Source of the DNA: JAPKEZ01 sp047638975
GTDB lineage: Bacteria; Planctomycetota; UBA1135
Assembly: GCA_047638975.1 (NCBI GenBank)
Contig: JBLINB010000003.1
Span: 1 to 64,000 of the forward strand
Direction of reading: 5' to 3'
DNA length: 64,000 bases
Positions 16,352 to 26,072 of the stretch are shown here, piece by piece (within the stretch, counting starts at the first letter, position 1; each line of letters opens with the position of its first letter). The position numbers and the translations under genes are program-made. The notes beneath the pieces are model-generated. The model was not told where the DNA came from and searched no databases. It worked only from the letters and a program-made list of their open reading frames with translations.

Positions 16352-17299
16352 TTATATAAAGAAAGTTCCGGCAACGTTTGAGACTCTGCCGTTTTGCAGA
16401 CACTGGAACAGTACAGAAACTCCGGAGAGACTTGCTGGTGCGAGTAGGCTAAATGTGCCAGCACCTGCAGCGTCAGAAGTAGCCGTTGCGACGTGCCGTG
16501 GGCTGTGCATTCCGATGGTCAATCCGAGTGATGGTATTGAGAATGTGCCACGACCAAGGTGAGATGCGGCAAGGAACACTGCGCCACTTGGGGTAGCATT
16601 ACTGAAAGCCAAAATACTTGTCGCGCCGGGTATTAAACCATAAGGAGCATCAAGATGCATGCTGTTGGCATTAGTTGCAAGCACATAGCTTTCGACGTCG
16701 CCGACGAAACTAACGGTAGATGTTAAGCCAGAGGCTGGGTCGTCGATGTCGATTTGTAGATTGATGTCTAGCCACATTCTGATGATGTTATTCGTCTGGC
16801 TAATATTACCGCTGAGTATTGTGGGTGCGCCCATAAGACCGGCAACCGATTCATTAGAGCTGCCTAAAAGTCCGCTTGTCACGATTCTGCCATTGGTTGC
16901 AAGCAAGGTAACTGCGGCGCTGAAGTCGCCGGTGACCGGATCAACTATGAAAGTCGGTGCCAGTAAAGAAAATTCGAGATCTTTTAAATCGAATTCAGCA
17001 AGCGGTGGGAAGAACGGAAATGGATTCGGAACCTCGCCATGCAAAACCGCGGGCTGGGTAAAAGACAGTGCGCCATTTAATGAACCCGAAGTAAACGGGG
17101 CATTGGCGGAATCTAGTTTGAAATCTAATGTGCCGCCAAGACGAAAAGTGCTTGGTGAAACATTTACTGTGCCAGCACTAGAAGTTACATTCCAGTTGAT
17201 GAGGTTAGTCGGCTGATCTAGCTCAGATGAGAATTGTACGTTCTGGGCCAGTAAGGGGGAGGACGCAAGAACAAACGCGAGGGGTAGAGAGAAGTGCAT
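16352..17299 (-). CDS. Secreted protein with shared C-terminal domain
   Basis: 315 aa with an N-terminal signal peptide (MHFSLPLAFVLASSPLLAQ). ATG 17299 is preferred over a GTG at 17308 that overlaps xthA by one base. Residues ~25-210 are beta-rich and not recognised. Residues ~215-315 form a domain with DAAGAGTFSLLAPASLSGVS then VLFQCLQNGRVSNVAG, matching the ends of the secreted proteins at 19488-22412 and 30650-32110. Such tails recur in exported proteins of Planctomycetota (from memory). Function unknown; it lies between xthA and the phosphodiesterase gene and may simply share their transcript. Confidence 0.75.
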   Translation of the reverse strand: MHFSLPLAFVLASSPLLAQNVQFSSELDQPTNLINWNVTSSAGTVNVSPSTFRLGGTLDFKLDSANAPFTSGSLNGALSFTQPAVLHGEVPNPFPFFPPLAEFDLKDLEFSLLAPTFIVDPVTGDFSAAVTLLATNGRIVTSGLLGSSNESVAGLMGAPTILSGNISQTNNIIRMWLDINLQIDIDDPASGLTSTVSFVGDVESYVLATNANSMHLDAPYGLIPGATSILAFSNATPSGAVFLAASHLGRGTFSIPSLGLTIGMHSPRHVATATSDAAGAGTFSLLAPASLSGVSVLFQCLQNGRVSNVAGTFFI

Positions 17300-17307
17300 G
17301 ATTTCCA

Positions 17308-18081
17308 CTATACTGTGTAATCAACAATTAGAGGAGCGTGGTCGGAGAATCTTTCGTCTTTGAAAACCCACGATTTAAGGGCTTTCTTGGCGATATTCGC
17401 GCTGCAAATATGATAATCGATGCGCCATCCAGTGTTGTTGGCAAAGGCATTGCCGCGATTAGACCACCAGGTGTACCCATCACCTTCAATGTCGGGGTAT
17501 AAATCGCGAAAAGCATCAGCCCATTTCGACTCGGCAAATAAGGACGTCATCCACGCTCTTTCTTCGGGTAAAAACCCCGAGTTCTTCTTATTGCCGCGCC
17601 AGTTCTTAAGATCGAGCTCGGTGTGAGCGATATTCCAGTCGCCGCAGATGACTACCTTACGTCGTGTAGTTGCGAGGTCGTCCATGTAGTCTTTAATTTT
17701 ATCCATGCACTGGTATTTAAACTCTTGGCGCGATTCTTTTGACGATCCGGATGGTAAATATAAAGAAACCACAGATGTCTGCCCGAAATCTACTCGCAAC
17801 ATGCGCCCTTCAATATCGAAGGGCTCCCAACCTAAACCAACGTGCACGCGTGTTGGCTTTTGCTTGCAATAAATAGCCACGCCAGAATATCCCGGACGTT
17901 CGGCGCAGTTGAAGAAACTGTGCATGCCTTTGGGCTTTAGCATTTGCTCTGTTAGTTGGTGCTCTTGAATGCGTGTTTCTTGCAAGCAGACCACATCGGC
18001 GTCTTGCTGCTCGAGCCATGGGTAAAATCCTTTGCGTTCTGCGGCACGGATACCATTCATGTTTAAAGAGATAATGCGCAT
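17308..18081 (-). CDS. xthA: Exodeoxyribonuclease III
   Basis: AP endonuclease and 3' exonuclease of base-excision repair. 257 aa, standard size. Motifs: MRIISLNMNGIRAA with the metal-site Asn, VVCLQETR with the metal Glu, GYSGVAIY, ICGDWNIAHTELDL with the Asp/Asn pair, GWRIDYHICS, and the terminal SDHAPL with the catalytic Asp-His. It begins one base after the stop of the uracil-glycosylase-like gene, so glycosylase and AP endonuclease, which act one after the other, are made from one message. Confidence 0.95.
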   Translation of the reverse strand: MRIISLNMNGIRAAERKGFYPWLEQQDADVVCLQETRIQEHQLTEQMLKPKGMHSFFNCAERPGYSGVAIYCKQKPTRVHVGLGWEPFDIEGRMLRVDFGQTSVVSLYLPSGSSKESRQEFKYQCMDKIKDYMDDLATTRRKVVICGDWNIAHTELDLKNWRGNKKNSGFLPEERAWMTSLFAESKWADAFRDLYPDIEGDGYTWWSNRGNAFANNTGWRIDYHICSANIAKKALKSWVFKDERFSDHAPLIVDYTV

Positions 18082-18082
18082 A

Positions 18083-18793
18083 TTAATTCGGTAAGTTAAG
18101 GGCCGTGAGTTGTTGTTGAATGTGTGGTTGCCAGCCGCGATTAGCCATCGGGCTTGCCGGAGACGGGTGCAAAATGGTAGCTATTTTTACATCAAAATCA
18201 ACTAGTGCTTTCGCGGCACGCGTTTCGGCGAATTTACCAATGCCAATGACGTATTCTGGCTTGAGGTGATCTACAGTCTGGCGTAAAGCCTCATCGCAGA
18301 TTGCAAATAACTTTTCGCGTGTCGCAGCTTTGAATTTGTCGGGAGTAAAATTACGTCCACCTTCTTCCATGAAGACTAAGGGGCAATAATTGCATACATA
18401 ATAATAGTCGGCAAAGGCGTCTGCAGATTCGAATCTGTCAGCAACCCATCCCCATAAGCGACGGCCGCTTACTTCGGCGCGTTGGCAGTCGAAGCCAGTG
18501 ATGGGGCGCTTGGGGTGTAAAAGTGGCGGCTGCTCAACGGGTCCGCTAACTTTAAGGAAGTCGCGTGCTGCAGCAATTTCGCCAAAGGGAATTCCGGTTT
18601 GTGCCATTCCCCATGGCCCAGGATTCATGCCCAATAAAATTGCGGACGGATTCTTGCGAGCGTATTTGCGTAAATACTTTTCATGCGGCACACGCGCATA
18701 TTGCAAGGGGTTATAAATATGAGTGACCGGCTCGGGGAAGTTGAGCTGGTCACAATGGTCGGCTAATTGGCGGGAGATGGTAATGAGTTTCAT
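18083..18793 (-). CDS. SMUG1-like uracil-DNA glycosylase
   Basis: Removes uracil and hydroxymethyluracil from DNA. 236 aa from ATG 18793; upstream starts would run into the divergent methyltransferase promoter. The family motif GMNPGPWGMAQTGIPFGE (water-activating Asn) and the C-terminal HPSPASP (catalytic His loop) are both intact, as is the DNA-wedge area RRLWGW. The direct pairing with xthA supports a base-excision repair operon. SMUG1-type enzymes are found in some bacteria as replacements or supplements of Ung. Confidence 0.9.
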   Translation of the reverse strand: MKLITISRQLADHCDQLNFPEPVTHIYNPLQYARVPHEKYLRKYARKNPSAILLGMNPGPWGMAQTGIPFGEIAAARDFLKVSGPVEQPPLLHPKRPITGFDCQRAEVSGRRLWGWVADRFESADAFADYYYVCNYCPLVFMEEGGRNFTPDKFKAATREKLFAICDEALRQTVDHLKPEYVIGIGKFAETRAAKALVDFDVKIATILHPSPASPMANRGWQPHIQQQLTALNLPN

Positions 18794-18821
18794 CGTTCTG
18801 AGCGTGGGGGAACAGTATTCT

Positions 18822-19487
18822 ATGGGCATGCAACGTGTACTTGAACCCGAAGTGATGGATACTGCCGAAGATGCAGCCGCTTATGATGCCATGGACCACA
18901 GTGAGGTCAATAATTCTTTTATTGCGCGCCTGCAAACGCTAGGAGTAAGCGGATTATGCCTAGATATCGGATGCGGTCCAGGGCATATCCCGCTGCAACT
19001 TGTTAGTGCGCGTGATGACATTGATGTCGTTGCAATCGATCTATCGCAGAACATGTTAGAGACCGCGCTGCGCCATCAGCAGCAGTGTGAAAATGGCGAT
19101 CAAGTCGAGTTCGTATTAGCCGATGCCAAGGGCCTGCTCGCTGAAGACGACACCTTCGATAGCGTTTTCTCTAATTCTATACTGCATCATATCCCACAGC
19201 CCATCGATTTCCTTAGCGAGGCTTGGCGGGTATTAAAGCCCGGCGGTATGTTACTCATCCGAGATCTGTTCCGTCCAGAAAGTGAAGAGCGCGCGCGAGA
19301 ATTAGTGGCGCAGTACGCAAGCAACGAAGCTCAAGAGGCACAAGACCTGTTTTATGCGTCATTATGCGCGGCGTTACGTCCTGATGAATTAGATGCGATT
19401 GCAAAAGAAATCGGAATCAGCAAATATAAAATTATTACTGATTCCGATCGTCATATGTCGTTGCAGATTAAAGCAAAGACTTACTAA
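18822..19487 (+). CDS. Class I SAM-dependent methyltransferase
   Basis: 221 aa from ATG 18822 (a second ATG is at 18828; the GGGGGA upstream suits either). SAM motif I is LCLDIGCGPGHIPLQL, motif II has VVAIDLSQNM, motif post-I/IV FDSVFSNSILHHIPQP and motif VI EAWRVLKPGGMLLIRD; the order is that of UbiE-like small-molecule methyltransferases. The substrate cannot be predicted. It is alone on its strand: divergent from the SMUG1 gene (28 bp gap) and convergent with the large secreted protein, whose stop directly follows its own. Confidence 0.85.
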   Translation: MGMQRVLEPEVMDTAEDAAAYDAMDHSEVNNSFIARLQTLGVSGLCLDIGCGPGHIPLQLVSARDDIDVVAIDLSQNMLETALRHQQQCENGDQVEFVLADAKGLLAEDDTFDSVFSNSILHHIPQPIDFLSEAWRVLKPGGMLLIRDLFRPESEERARELVAQYASNEAQEAQDLFYASLCAALRPDELDAIAKEIGISKYKIITDSDRHMSLQIKAKTY

Positions 19488-22412
19488 TTAGTTGATGACA
19501 TCAGATACTAAATTAGATTTAACAGAATCGTAAGCATTAACGCCACGGATGGCAGCTGCTTGCAGGTATACGTTAGCACCAACTGGGGCATTCGCGGGTA
19601 CGGTAAGGTTAAGTGTCGCTATGCCGAATGCGTTGACAGTACCAGCTCCTAGATAAGTGATCGGTTGTCCGAGGTTCAAAGCAATTCCGCCAAGTTGTGG
19701 TGGCGCATAGTTGCCTGGGTTTAGCGATACCAAGAAGCGTATTTTCTCGCCGACATTTCCCTGTAGTGCGGTAAGGGTAGAAGAACCTCCGGCGCTAATT
19801 GAAGAAGTGCTTAGCAACAATTCTTGTCCTAAAGAAAACTCACCGACCCAAGTATTCCATCCAGTTGTTCTGAACTCGTTATGGCTCCAGAATTTCCCAG
19901 GCACGACAGGGTCTTCTTCAAGGCCAGAGTAGTCGCCCCAACGGCTACCTGTTTCTGGCGAGGTGCTCGCTTGTAAGGTTTCTGGTGCGCGGAAAGTGCC
20001 GGTTGCGTCACTTGCGTAGCGCATTGCGGTTTCAATACTAATGTACTGCGATGCCGAAGAACGCGAAAAGGCAATCGCTACGGTACCGTCATCAGCTACG
20101 TTGATGTCGCCAAACCAGGTGCTGTCGCCGCTACCGTAATCAAGTGTTCCTGATTGCACTAAGGACGGAGCCGTGCCAGATGTCGGCCAACCATTGAGGT
20201 CGATTTCGTACCAGCGTAATTGGCAGGCACTGTTGCTCGCGGTGTTATGGCAGACCCACATTTTCCCGTTGCGTACGACACTGTTTTTAATACGGTAGTC
20301 AATCGTTGAAGCTTGGTTGGAGGTTCCCATCTGTGCAGCATTCGGTGGGGAACTATACGAGGGCACACTTAGGTAGTTACTGTGTAAAATGGGGCTACCG
20401 TTAGGATCGGTGATGGCGCGCAACATGATTTGTGTTGAACTGCCAGCGTAAGTTGTAGCAAAGTATCCGGCATCACTGGCGCTATCGTAATTCTTCGAAG
20501 CGCCCAATGATTGAGGGCTACCACTAGTTTGCTTTTCATTCATGGTCACAGGCAAACCGTTAATCAATTTGTCTATGTCCCACATGAAAATACGGTTGCC
20601 GCCACCACTGAAGCAGTCGCCAGGCATGAACAGGGCGTCTTTGTTAATACCTAAATTCGGAAAGTCGAGGTACACACATGTTGAAGATACCGGGAAACGG
20701 TATTTATGCCAAGTTCCGTTTGGATCATTATCGTCGGATACCGCAAGGCATATTGCATCGTTAGTACCCGCACCATCGGCTGCTGCGATAACGTAACGTT
20801 GCGTATGCGGGTCGAATAATGCGACGGGGTCGAACACAAATCCACCGGCGCCAACGGAGCTCCAGAAACTAACCAAGCTCGTTGAGTAGCTTTGATTACC
20901 GCCTTTGTCGAAGATACGGATGCCACCATTAACTACGGCGACGATGTGGCTAGGGCCAACGGCTAAATCTGGGTCAGGCGGTGTCCAGCCCGTTGAGCTG
21001 AATGCTTGAAAGCCATCGATGCCGCCAAGTGCAAGTGGCGGGGTAGTCGGTGCCGGTGCCACAAAGTTTGGGTCGTACACTGGCTTGGCCTCGGTGCCAT
21101 AAACATCCTCAAGCGCGAGCTCGGATGCGGCAGCTAGCGGCGCAATGGTTGGCGGCAGTGTTGGCTGCAAGTCGTTCGGCACTAGAAAGCTCAGGCCGAC
21201 GGCGCGGTGATCGGTGCCGGTGTTGCCATGCCAAGCAGCGATGATTTGCCCCTGTGATGACCAAAGTAGGTGCTTGCCGTTGTGCCCGACTTGCAAACTT
21301 TGTTCGCCATCATCAAAAGAATTGAGGCGCATAAGCTCGCCCATTAAGTCGCCATTAGCCGCATATTTTTGGGCGAATACCGATGCCGGCTCATCAGGAC
21401 GGTGTCCGGGGCCGCGCCATAATTTGGCATGGTGCTTAGTGTAGGCCACAATGAAATCGCCATTATCGGCAACAGCGACTTGGGCGCCAGAATGAGTGTC
21501 GTTGGCCCTAGCGGACACGATGAACTCATCGGCGGCGGGGCTGAGGTCGCTATTAAAGCGGCGCGCAGTCGCATCAAAGTGGATGCCATCTGCGGTGCTC
21601 ATCCAGGATACGATGAACGAGCCTTCGCTAGCGGAGTCGATACATGGCTCAAAGGCCAATGAGGACTCGCCATTATGTGCATCAAACAGCTTCATAGACT
21701 TGTTATTGTCGGCGCCGAAGCTTATTAAGCCACCTTGGATGCCATCCGGTGAGCCGTTTAGGTTGGCGCGCGCCCAGCTTGCGAGCACGCCTTGTGGATG
21801 ACTTGCAAGAGAAACCATGCTCAGGCTTCTCTGTGGGTCAGCGTGAAGCACCAAGTCATCAGAGAGAGGCTGTCCATCAGCGCCAAAAATGCGTCCGAAC
21901 ACAGCAGAAACCCCATTTTTTTCACTAATCCAGGAGGTCAAGACATTACCATTGGGCAAAGCGCAGCATACGCCATCACGTTGATCGCCGACGATGTCTT
22001 GATTCACGCGGAATTCGTCAGACTGAGCGGTAAATGTGCGGTTTCGCACACTAAAGCGGCGTCCGTATACCTCGGTACCAGCGCCATCTTGACCCATGGA
22101 GCGCCAAAAAATCCAGGCGACATCGTTAGCGTCGATGAAGACAGAGGGCTTTGCTTGCTCGCGCGGCAGGTATTGATTAACGTGGATTTCGGTAGTCAGT
22201 GGCCGTCCTAATGGATCGAGAAACTGGGCGAAAACACCGAATGAACCTAATTCTTGGCGTCTAGAGCCCCATACGGCAAGTACATTACCCTGTGAGTCAG
22301 TGGCAATACTCGCTTCTGTCTGCCGATTGTTCGTGAAGGTATTGGCCTGTACATCAAATTGTGAGTGACCACCCATTTGCAATGAGGACGCTAGAATTAG
22401 AACTAAAATCAT
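19488..22412 (-). CDS. Large secreted beta-propeller-like protein with shared C-terminal domain
   Basis: 974 aa from ATG 22412, chosen because it opens with a good signal peptide (MILVLILASSLQMGGHSQ). Residues ~20-420 contain repeated units of the form 'SIATDSQGNVLAVWGS', 'VAVADNGDFIVAYT', typical of beta-propeller-like repeat blades; a second region (PDPDLAVGPSHIVAVVNGGI ... YVIAAADG) is common in secreted proteins with no assigned activity. The last ~105 residues (LSTSSISAGGSSTLTAL ... GANVYLQAAAIRG) are the domain shared with 16352 and 30650. No catalytic motif is visible; surface or extracellular role likely. Confidence 0.75.
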   Translation of the reverse strand: MILVLILASSLQMGGHSQFDVQANTFTNNRQTEASIATDSQGNVLAVWGSRRQELGSFGVFAQFLDPLGRPLTTEIHVNQYLPREQAKPSVFIDANDVAWIFWRSMGQDGAGTEVYGRRFSVRNRTFTAQSDEFRVNQDIVGDQRDGVCCALPNGNVLTSWISEKNGVSAVFGRIFGADGQPLSDDLVLHADPQRSLSMVSLASHPQGVLASWARANLNGSPDGIQGGLISFGADNNKSMKLFDAHNGESSLAFEPCIDSASEGSFIVSWMSTADGIHFDATARRFNSDLSPAADEFIVSARANDTHSGAQVAVADNGDFIVAYTKHHAKLWRGPGHRPDEPASVFAQKYAANGDLMGELMRLNSFDDGEQSLQVGHNGKHLLWSSQGQIIAAWHGNTGTDHRAVGLSFLVPNDLQPTLPPTIAPLAAASELALEDVYGTEAKPVYDPNFVAPAPTTPPLALGGIDGFQAFSSTGWTPPDPDLAVGPSHIVAVVNGGIRIFDKGGNQSYSTSLVSFWSSVGAGGFVFDPVALFDPHTQRYVIAAADGAGTNDAICLAVSDDNDPNGTWHKYRFPVSSTCVYLDFPNLGINKDALFMPGDCFSGGGNRIFMWDIDKLINGLPVTMNEKQTSGSPQSLGASKNYDSASDAGYFATTYAGSSTQIMLRAITDPNGSPILHSNYLSVPSYSSPPNAAQMGTSNQASTIDYRIKNSVVRNGKMWVCHNTASNSACQLRWYEIDLNGWPTSGTAPSLVQSGTLDYGSGDSTWFGDINVADDGTVAIAFSRSSASQYISIETAMRYASDATGTFRAPETLQASTSPETGSRWGDYSGLEEDPVVPGKFWSHNEFRTTGWNTWVGEFSLGQELLLSTSSISAGGSSTLTALQGNVGEKIRFLVSLNPGNYAPPQLGGIALNLGQPITYLGAGTVNAFGIATLNLTVPANAPVGANVYLQAAAIRGVNAYDSVKSNLVSDVIN

Positions 22413-22455
22413 AAATTCAACTATAGCCGGCGAAGGCCGAGCATGGGAGTGAAGT

Positions 22456-22471
22456 TGGCATGATTTTTGCA
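22456..22471 (+). promoter_or_regulatory. Candidate sigma-54 (-24/-12) promoter
   Basis: TGGCATG-N4-TTGCA on the plus strand matches the TGGCACG-N4-TTGC consensus with one change and the invariant GG and GC separated by the required 10 bp. Start would lie near 22482, giving a ~60-nt leader before the lipoprotein ATG at 22545. Whether this organism has RpoN is not shown here. Confidence 0.45.
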
Positions 22472-22544
22472 TATTTACACGTGCCTAACTAGGTGGATTG
22501 AATACAATCATAAGCCTTAGCAAAGACTAAAGATAATAGTACAG

Positions 22545-25500
22545 ATGAAAAAACTCTCCGTTGCATTAACCCTCGGCTGCTTAGCAGTCATTTTTGGTTG
22601 TGGCCCCGTGTCCACCGACTCTAATAGCTCTAGTTCGTCTGCGGGAGAATTCACTGTGGTCAGCGTGAATATCCTCGAAGGAGAAGCCTGGAGCATAAAC
22701 CGACCGATTCAAATTAAATTTAACCACGCGATCGATTTTAATTCGGTTAGCTTTCAATCCGTTGCTTTTCGTGCTGTCGAAGCGACAGGCTCATCACCTG
22801 TCACCGGACAATTCGAACTCGACTCAAGCGACTCAAGTGTGTTGATCTTTAATCCAGCGTGCCCAACTAATCCCGCTCAAGATAACGGTGCTTTTGTGCC
22901 AGGAGGGGTTGAATATGTTCTAGAGATACCTACCTCCGACGAAACTATTTCGGTCCTACGTGATAGCAACGGACGCCCACTCAGTTTCGGTTTGCGCCGC
23001 GGTTTTACTACGCCTGCAGTTATACAACCGTTTATTGACTTAGTTCCTGGAGCGCCAATAGTTCTGAATGCAGCTACGGATATTCATTTCCCAGATGGCG
23101 TTAACTTTTGGGCAGACAGTGATGGCGCCATTGGTGTGCGCTTTAATCAGTCGATTGATGCACGTGACACAAATTTAAACACAAATAATTTGTTAGTGCT
23201 TTATTCGAATGGTGAAATAGGCAGTGGCCAAGAGAATGATTTTGACTCTACAAATAACGTCCCTGGCGAATGGGTATTAATAGAAAACTGCTCTAGCGAA
23301 GGTGCTCTAGTCGAGTTTCATATCACCGGAGTTTTGCCGGTCAACCGTAATATTAAGTTGCAAACAACGATTCAGTTCGCTGATATTGTTGGTCAACGCA
23401 ACTTCGAAACCAAAACTCTGGCAGTACACCAGGTACCTAGTCTAAGCGCAGTTTATGCTTCGAATACGGGCTCATGGGTTGACGCGAATGAAACGGTAGA
23501 CGAGTTCCGCGATGGCTTTGATGATCAGAGCTATCTTGACCTAGCCGAGCCATTGCCAGTGCCATTGGCTAATATCAACGACGGCTTTATTTCAGCCAGT
23601 TTCGATTACCCAGGTACCTATGTTTCGGAAGACAAAAACTTCCACATCGACAACGAGTCACCGCGCGAACTGTACACAGATTCGGCACTGAATTTTGCTG
23701 ACTCTGATTCTCAAGTACACGTTATTCAGTCTGGCGTTTTGAACGTACATGATTTCACTATTGATGCGGGTGCAGTTCTGCGAGGCCGTGGTAATAATCC
23801 TTTAGTCATCTATGCCACAGGTACTGTGACCATCAATGGCGAGCTTAATGTCTCTGGCAATAACGCCGTATGGCCTTCAGGTCTTAACTCTCCGCAGTTT
23901 ATTGAAGGTGGTGCTTTAGGTTCATGTGGTGGTGGCCAAGGTGGTGATGCGTCACAGATCGGCACAGCAGAAACTCCGCGTGCCGAAACCGGAGACGGTC
24001 CTTTTGGTATTGCAAGCATTGGTGGCCAAGGCGGAGAAGGCATCTTTAACGGACGCACAGGCAGTACGGGTATCACTGGGCAAAACGCACGCTCGGCAGC
24101 AGGCGGCGGTGGCGGCGGTTTTGCGCTAACCGAAAACCAATCGGTTCTCTGGGCCACCTGGAAAACAGCAGGCAACTGGGCGCCTAGTTACTTTACCGAT
24201 CCAGGCCCCGACCACGACACTGCACGGCACAGCATGGCAGTTGGTGTCAATGGCATCTTCGGCTCAGAGGCTGGTATGCGTGGCGTTTCAGCGTCGAGCA
24301 TTTTGCCAAACGGTAATGGCGTTGGTATACCACACGGCATGGAAGATGGCCTAATCGACAGTTTCGTTTTTGAAACAATTTCAACTACCAATGCGGCAGA
24401 TTACGACCCCCCATGGAATTCCGGTGCAATTCCACCCTTTAACTTCGGCCACCCGACAGAAGGTGCGGATGCTGGAGTAGGCGGTCCACCGGTATTCTTG
24501 AGGGATAACGATTTGCTCGATGACTTTTATGGTTCACGGCTGATGGTCGGTGGCACTATAAAGCAAGGCGAGCTACTCGCGCCATGGGCAGGTTCTGGCG
24601 GCGGCGGTAGTGGCGACTCCATGATGATTGCGGTATGGGATGCCGATGGTGATGGCACTCCTGACCCAGTCGAGTCCTTTTATCCAGTGGTTCCTTTTGC
24701 TCGCAATTTTAGCTCAACCGGTAATGGTTGGTATTACTACCAAAAAGGTGCTGGTGGCGGCGGTGGCGGTGGTCAGCTGATCATTATGTCGATCGGCATG
24801 ATTGTGATTGGCGACAACGCTGAGATAAAAGCGAATGGTGGTATTGGTTATTCAGGCGAATCATTGACCTATACCGACCAAGGTGTATCTGGTTCTGGTG
24901 GCGGCTCTGGCGGCCATATTATCCTGCACTCTTCTACAGGAGTAGACTTCTCTAATGTAAATATCGGCATAGCGTCTAGTGCGGCTACTATAGGTAACTT
25001 AACTGACAATGGTGTAGTACAAGCATTTGGCGGACGCCGTGGCCAATGTGGCGGCGAATGGGATTCAGGTAGTACTCGTGGCGGAACAGGTACTTATGCT
25101 TTCGGTCGTGGTGGTGCAGGCGCTAACGGAGTCATCCAGATTCACGTGCCTAACCCTAAAGAAGATATTATTTGGCACCCTTCGGCAGCGCCCGGAATTG
25201 CTGATTATTTAGATTTGGTTACGGTTCCAACGGATCGCATAGAAGAAATACTCGGGCATGTATCCTTCCCGCAGTCTTACTCTCTAGTGCCATTTTATTC
25301 TGCGTCATCTATGGTGACTTCAGAATGGATCGATACCGGACTTGCCGAGCTACGCCTACAGTCACCTAACTTATACCCTAAATGGGACGCCGATGTTGTG
25401 ACTCTGCCAGAGTTGGTAGCATTCCGCGGTATTTTCCCTACCGATGGCGAGATTGCTCGCCAAGGTCAGCAAGAGAAAGTGCGCCAACTAGATCCAATAG

Positions 25501-26054
25501 TGGGTGGCTCGGTGAATATCGTTGACTTCCAAATCAACGAAATGGCGGTGCCTAATGTGTCGGTTGTCTTTGCTATACAAAGTCAATTCTTACGCTTACC
25601 AGAGCTATTGATCGGCTACGATATTCGACCGAATGCGGCATCGGATCAGTCTTTCGAAATCGTCGATGTCGTTTACGATAACGCGAATGACTCCATGACT
25701 TTGTACACAGCAAATGGCGATGGCGCAATGACCTTCTCGGTGGTTGCGAATGGCAACTGGTCCATCATCCCTAAGTTCTTCCGTATCGATGCAGGTGGCG
25801 TAAAGAATAAACTTCCTAATAGTGCAGATATCTATTTTGAATTTCAGGGCGCAGACGAAATTGCTGCTGGTGTAAACGAACCAGGCACACCGTTGCTAGG
25901 TAATGGTGTCTGGACGTCAGACTTAAGTTTGTTGGCAGGTACACGCTTCGTGCGTTACCGCATACGCTTTGAAGCTGACTCGCAAAGTACAGGCATCTCT
26001 TTGAGTACGTCTCTGCCATCGATCAGCTACGTGAAGATACCTTACGTTTTCTAG
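22545..26054 (+). CDS. Large glycine-rich surface lipoprotein with Ig-like N-terminus
   Basis: 1169 aa. Signal peptide with lipobox ending IFGCG (lipid Cys19) followed by a Ser-rich linker. Residues ~35-290 hold two Big_5/SbsA-like Ig modules (SINRPIQIKFNHAIDF, DGAIGVRFNQSID), common in planctomycete and myxobacterial surface proteins. Residues ~385-860 are Gly-rich, with runs such as AAGGGGGGF, GSGGGGSGDS and GAGGGGGGGQL interleaved with beta-helix-like segments (VHVIQSGVLNVHDFTIDAGAVLRGRG). Such architecture suggests an outer-surface filament or adhesin. No enzyme motif. It is transcribed alone from a 132-bp divergent promoter region. Confidence 0.75.
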   Translation: MKKLSVALTLGCLAVIFGCGPVSTDSNSSSSSAGEFTVVSVNILEGEAWSINRPIQIKFNHAIDFNSVSFQSVAFRAVEATGSSPVTGQFELDSSDSSVLIFNPACPTNPAQDNGAFVPGGVEYVLEIPTSDETISVLRDSNGRPLSFGLRRGFTTPAVIQPFIDLVPGAPIVLNAATDIHFPDGVNFWADSDGAIGVRFNQSIDARDTNLNTNNLLVLYSNGEIGSGQENDFDSTNNVPGEWVLIENCSSEGALVEFHITGVLPVNRNIKLQTTIQFADIVGQRNFETKTLAVHQVPSLSAVYASNTGSWVDANETVDEFRDGFDDQSYLDLAEPLPVPLANINDGFISASFDYPGTYVSEDKNFHIDNESPRELYTDSALNFADSDSQVHVIQSGVLNVHDFTIDAGAVLRGRGNNPLVIYATGTVTINGELNVSGNNAVWPSGLNSPQFIEGGALGSCGGGQGGDASQIGTAETPRAETGDGPFGIASIGGQGGEGIFNGRTGSTGITGQNARSAAGGGGGGFALTENQSVLWATWKTAGNWAPSYFTDPGPDHDTARHSMAVGVNGIFGSEAGMRGVSASSILPNGNGVGIPHGMEDGLIDSFVFETISTTNAADYDPPWNSGAIPPFNFGHPTEGADAGVGGPPVFLRDNDLLDDFYGSRLMVGGTIKQGELLAPWAGSGGGGSGDSMMIAVWDADGDGTPDPVESFYPVVPFARNFSSTGNGWYYYQKGAGGGGGGGQLIIMSIGMIVIGDNAEIKANGGIGYSGESLTYTDQGVSGSGGGSGGHIILHSSTGVDFSNVNIGIASSAATIGNLTDNGVVQAFGGRRGQCGGEWDSGSTRGGTGTYAFGRGGAGANGVIQIHVPNPKEDIIWHPSAAPGIADYLDLVTVPTDRIEEILGHVSFPQSYSLVPFYSASSMVTSEWIDTGLAELRLQSPNLYPKWDADVVTLPELVAFRGIFPTDGEIARQGQQEKVRQLDPIVGGSVNIVDFQINEMAVPNVSVVFAIQSQFLRLPELLIGYDIRPNAASDQSFEIVDVVYDNANDSMTLYTANGDGAMTFSVVANGNWSIIPKFFRIDAGGVKNKLPNSADIYFEFQGADEIAAGVNEPGTPLLGNGVWTSDLSLLAGTRFVRYRIRFEADSQSTGISLSTSLPSISYVKIPYVF

Positions 26055-26072
26055 ATTTTAAACGTTAGCGAT

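Noticed and set aside
16746..17216. 156-aa plus-strand frame
   Set aside because: Antisense to the secreted protein gene with signal peptide and conserved tail; composition is random.
21792..22211. 139-aa plus-strand frame
   Set aside because: Antisense to the large secreted protein with regular repeats.
24100..24120. GGCGGTGGC repeats as a DNA repeat element
   Set aside because: They encode Gly runs in frame and fit the protein's composition.
23810..24175. 121-aa Pro-rich minus-strand frame in the glycine-rich lipoprotein gene
   Set aside because: Antisense shadow of Gly codons (GGN read as CCN/NCC).
26044..26065. Bidirectional terminator between the lipoprotein gene and icmF
   Set aside because: Only a 6-bp stem (ACGTTT/AAACGT) with a 10-nt loop and no T-tract; too weak.
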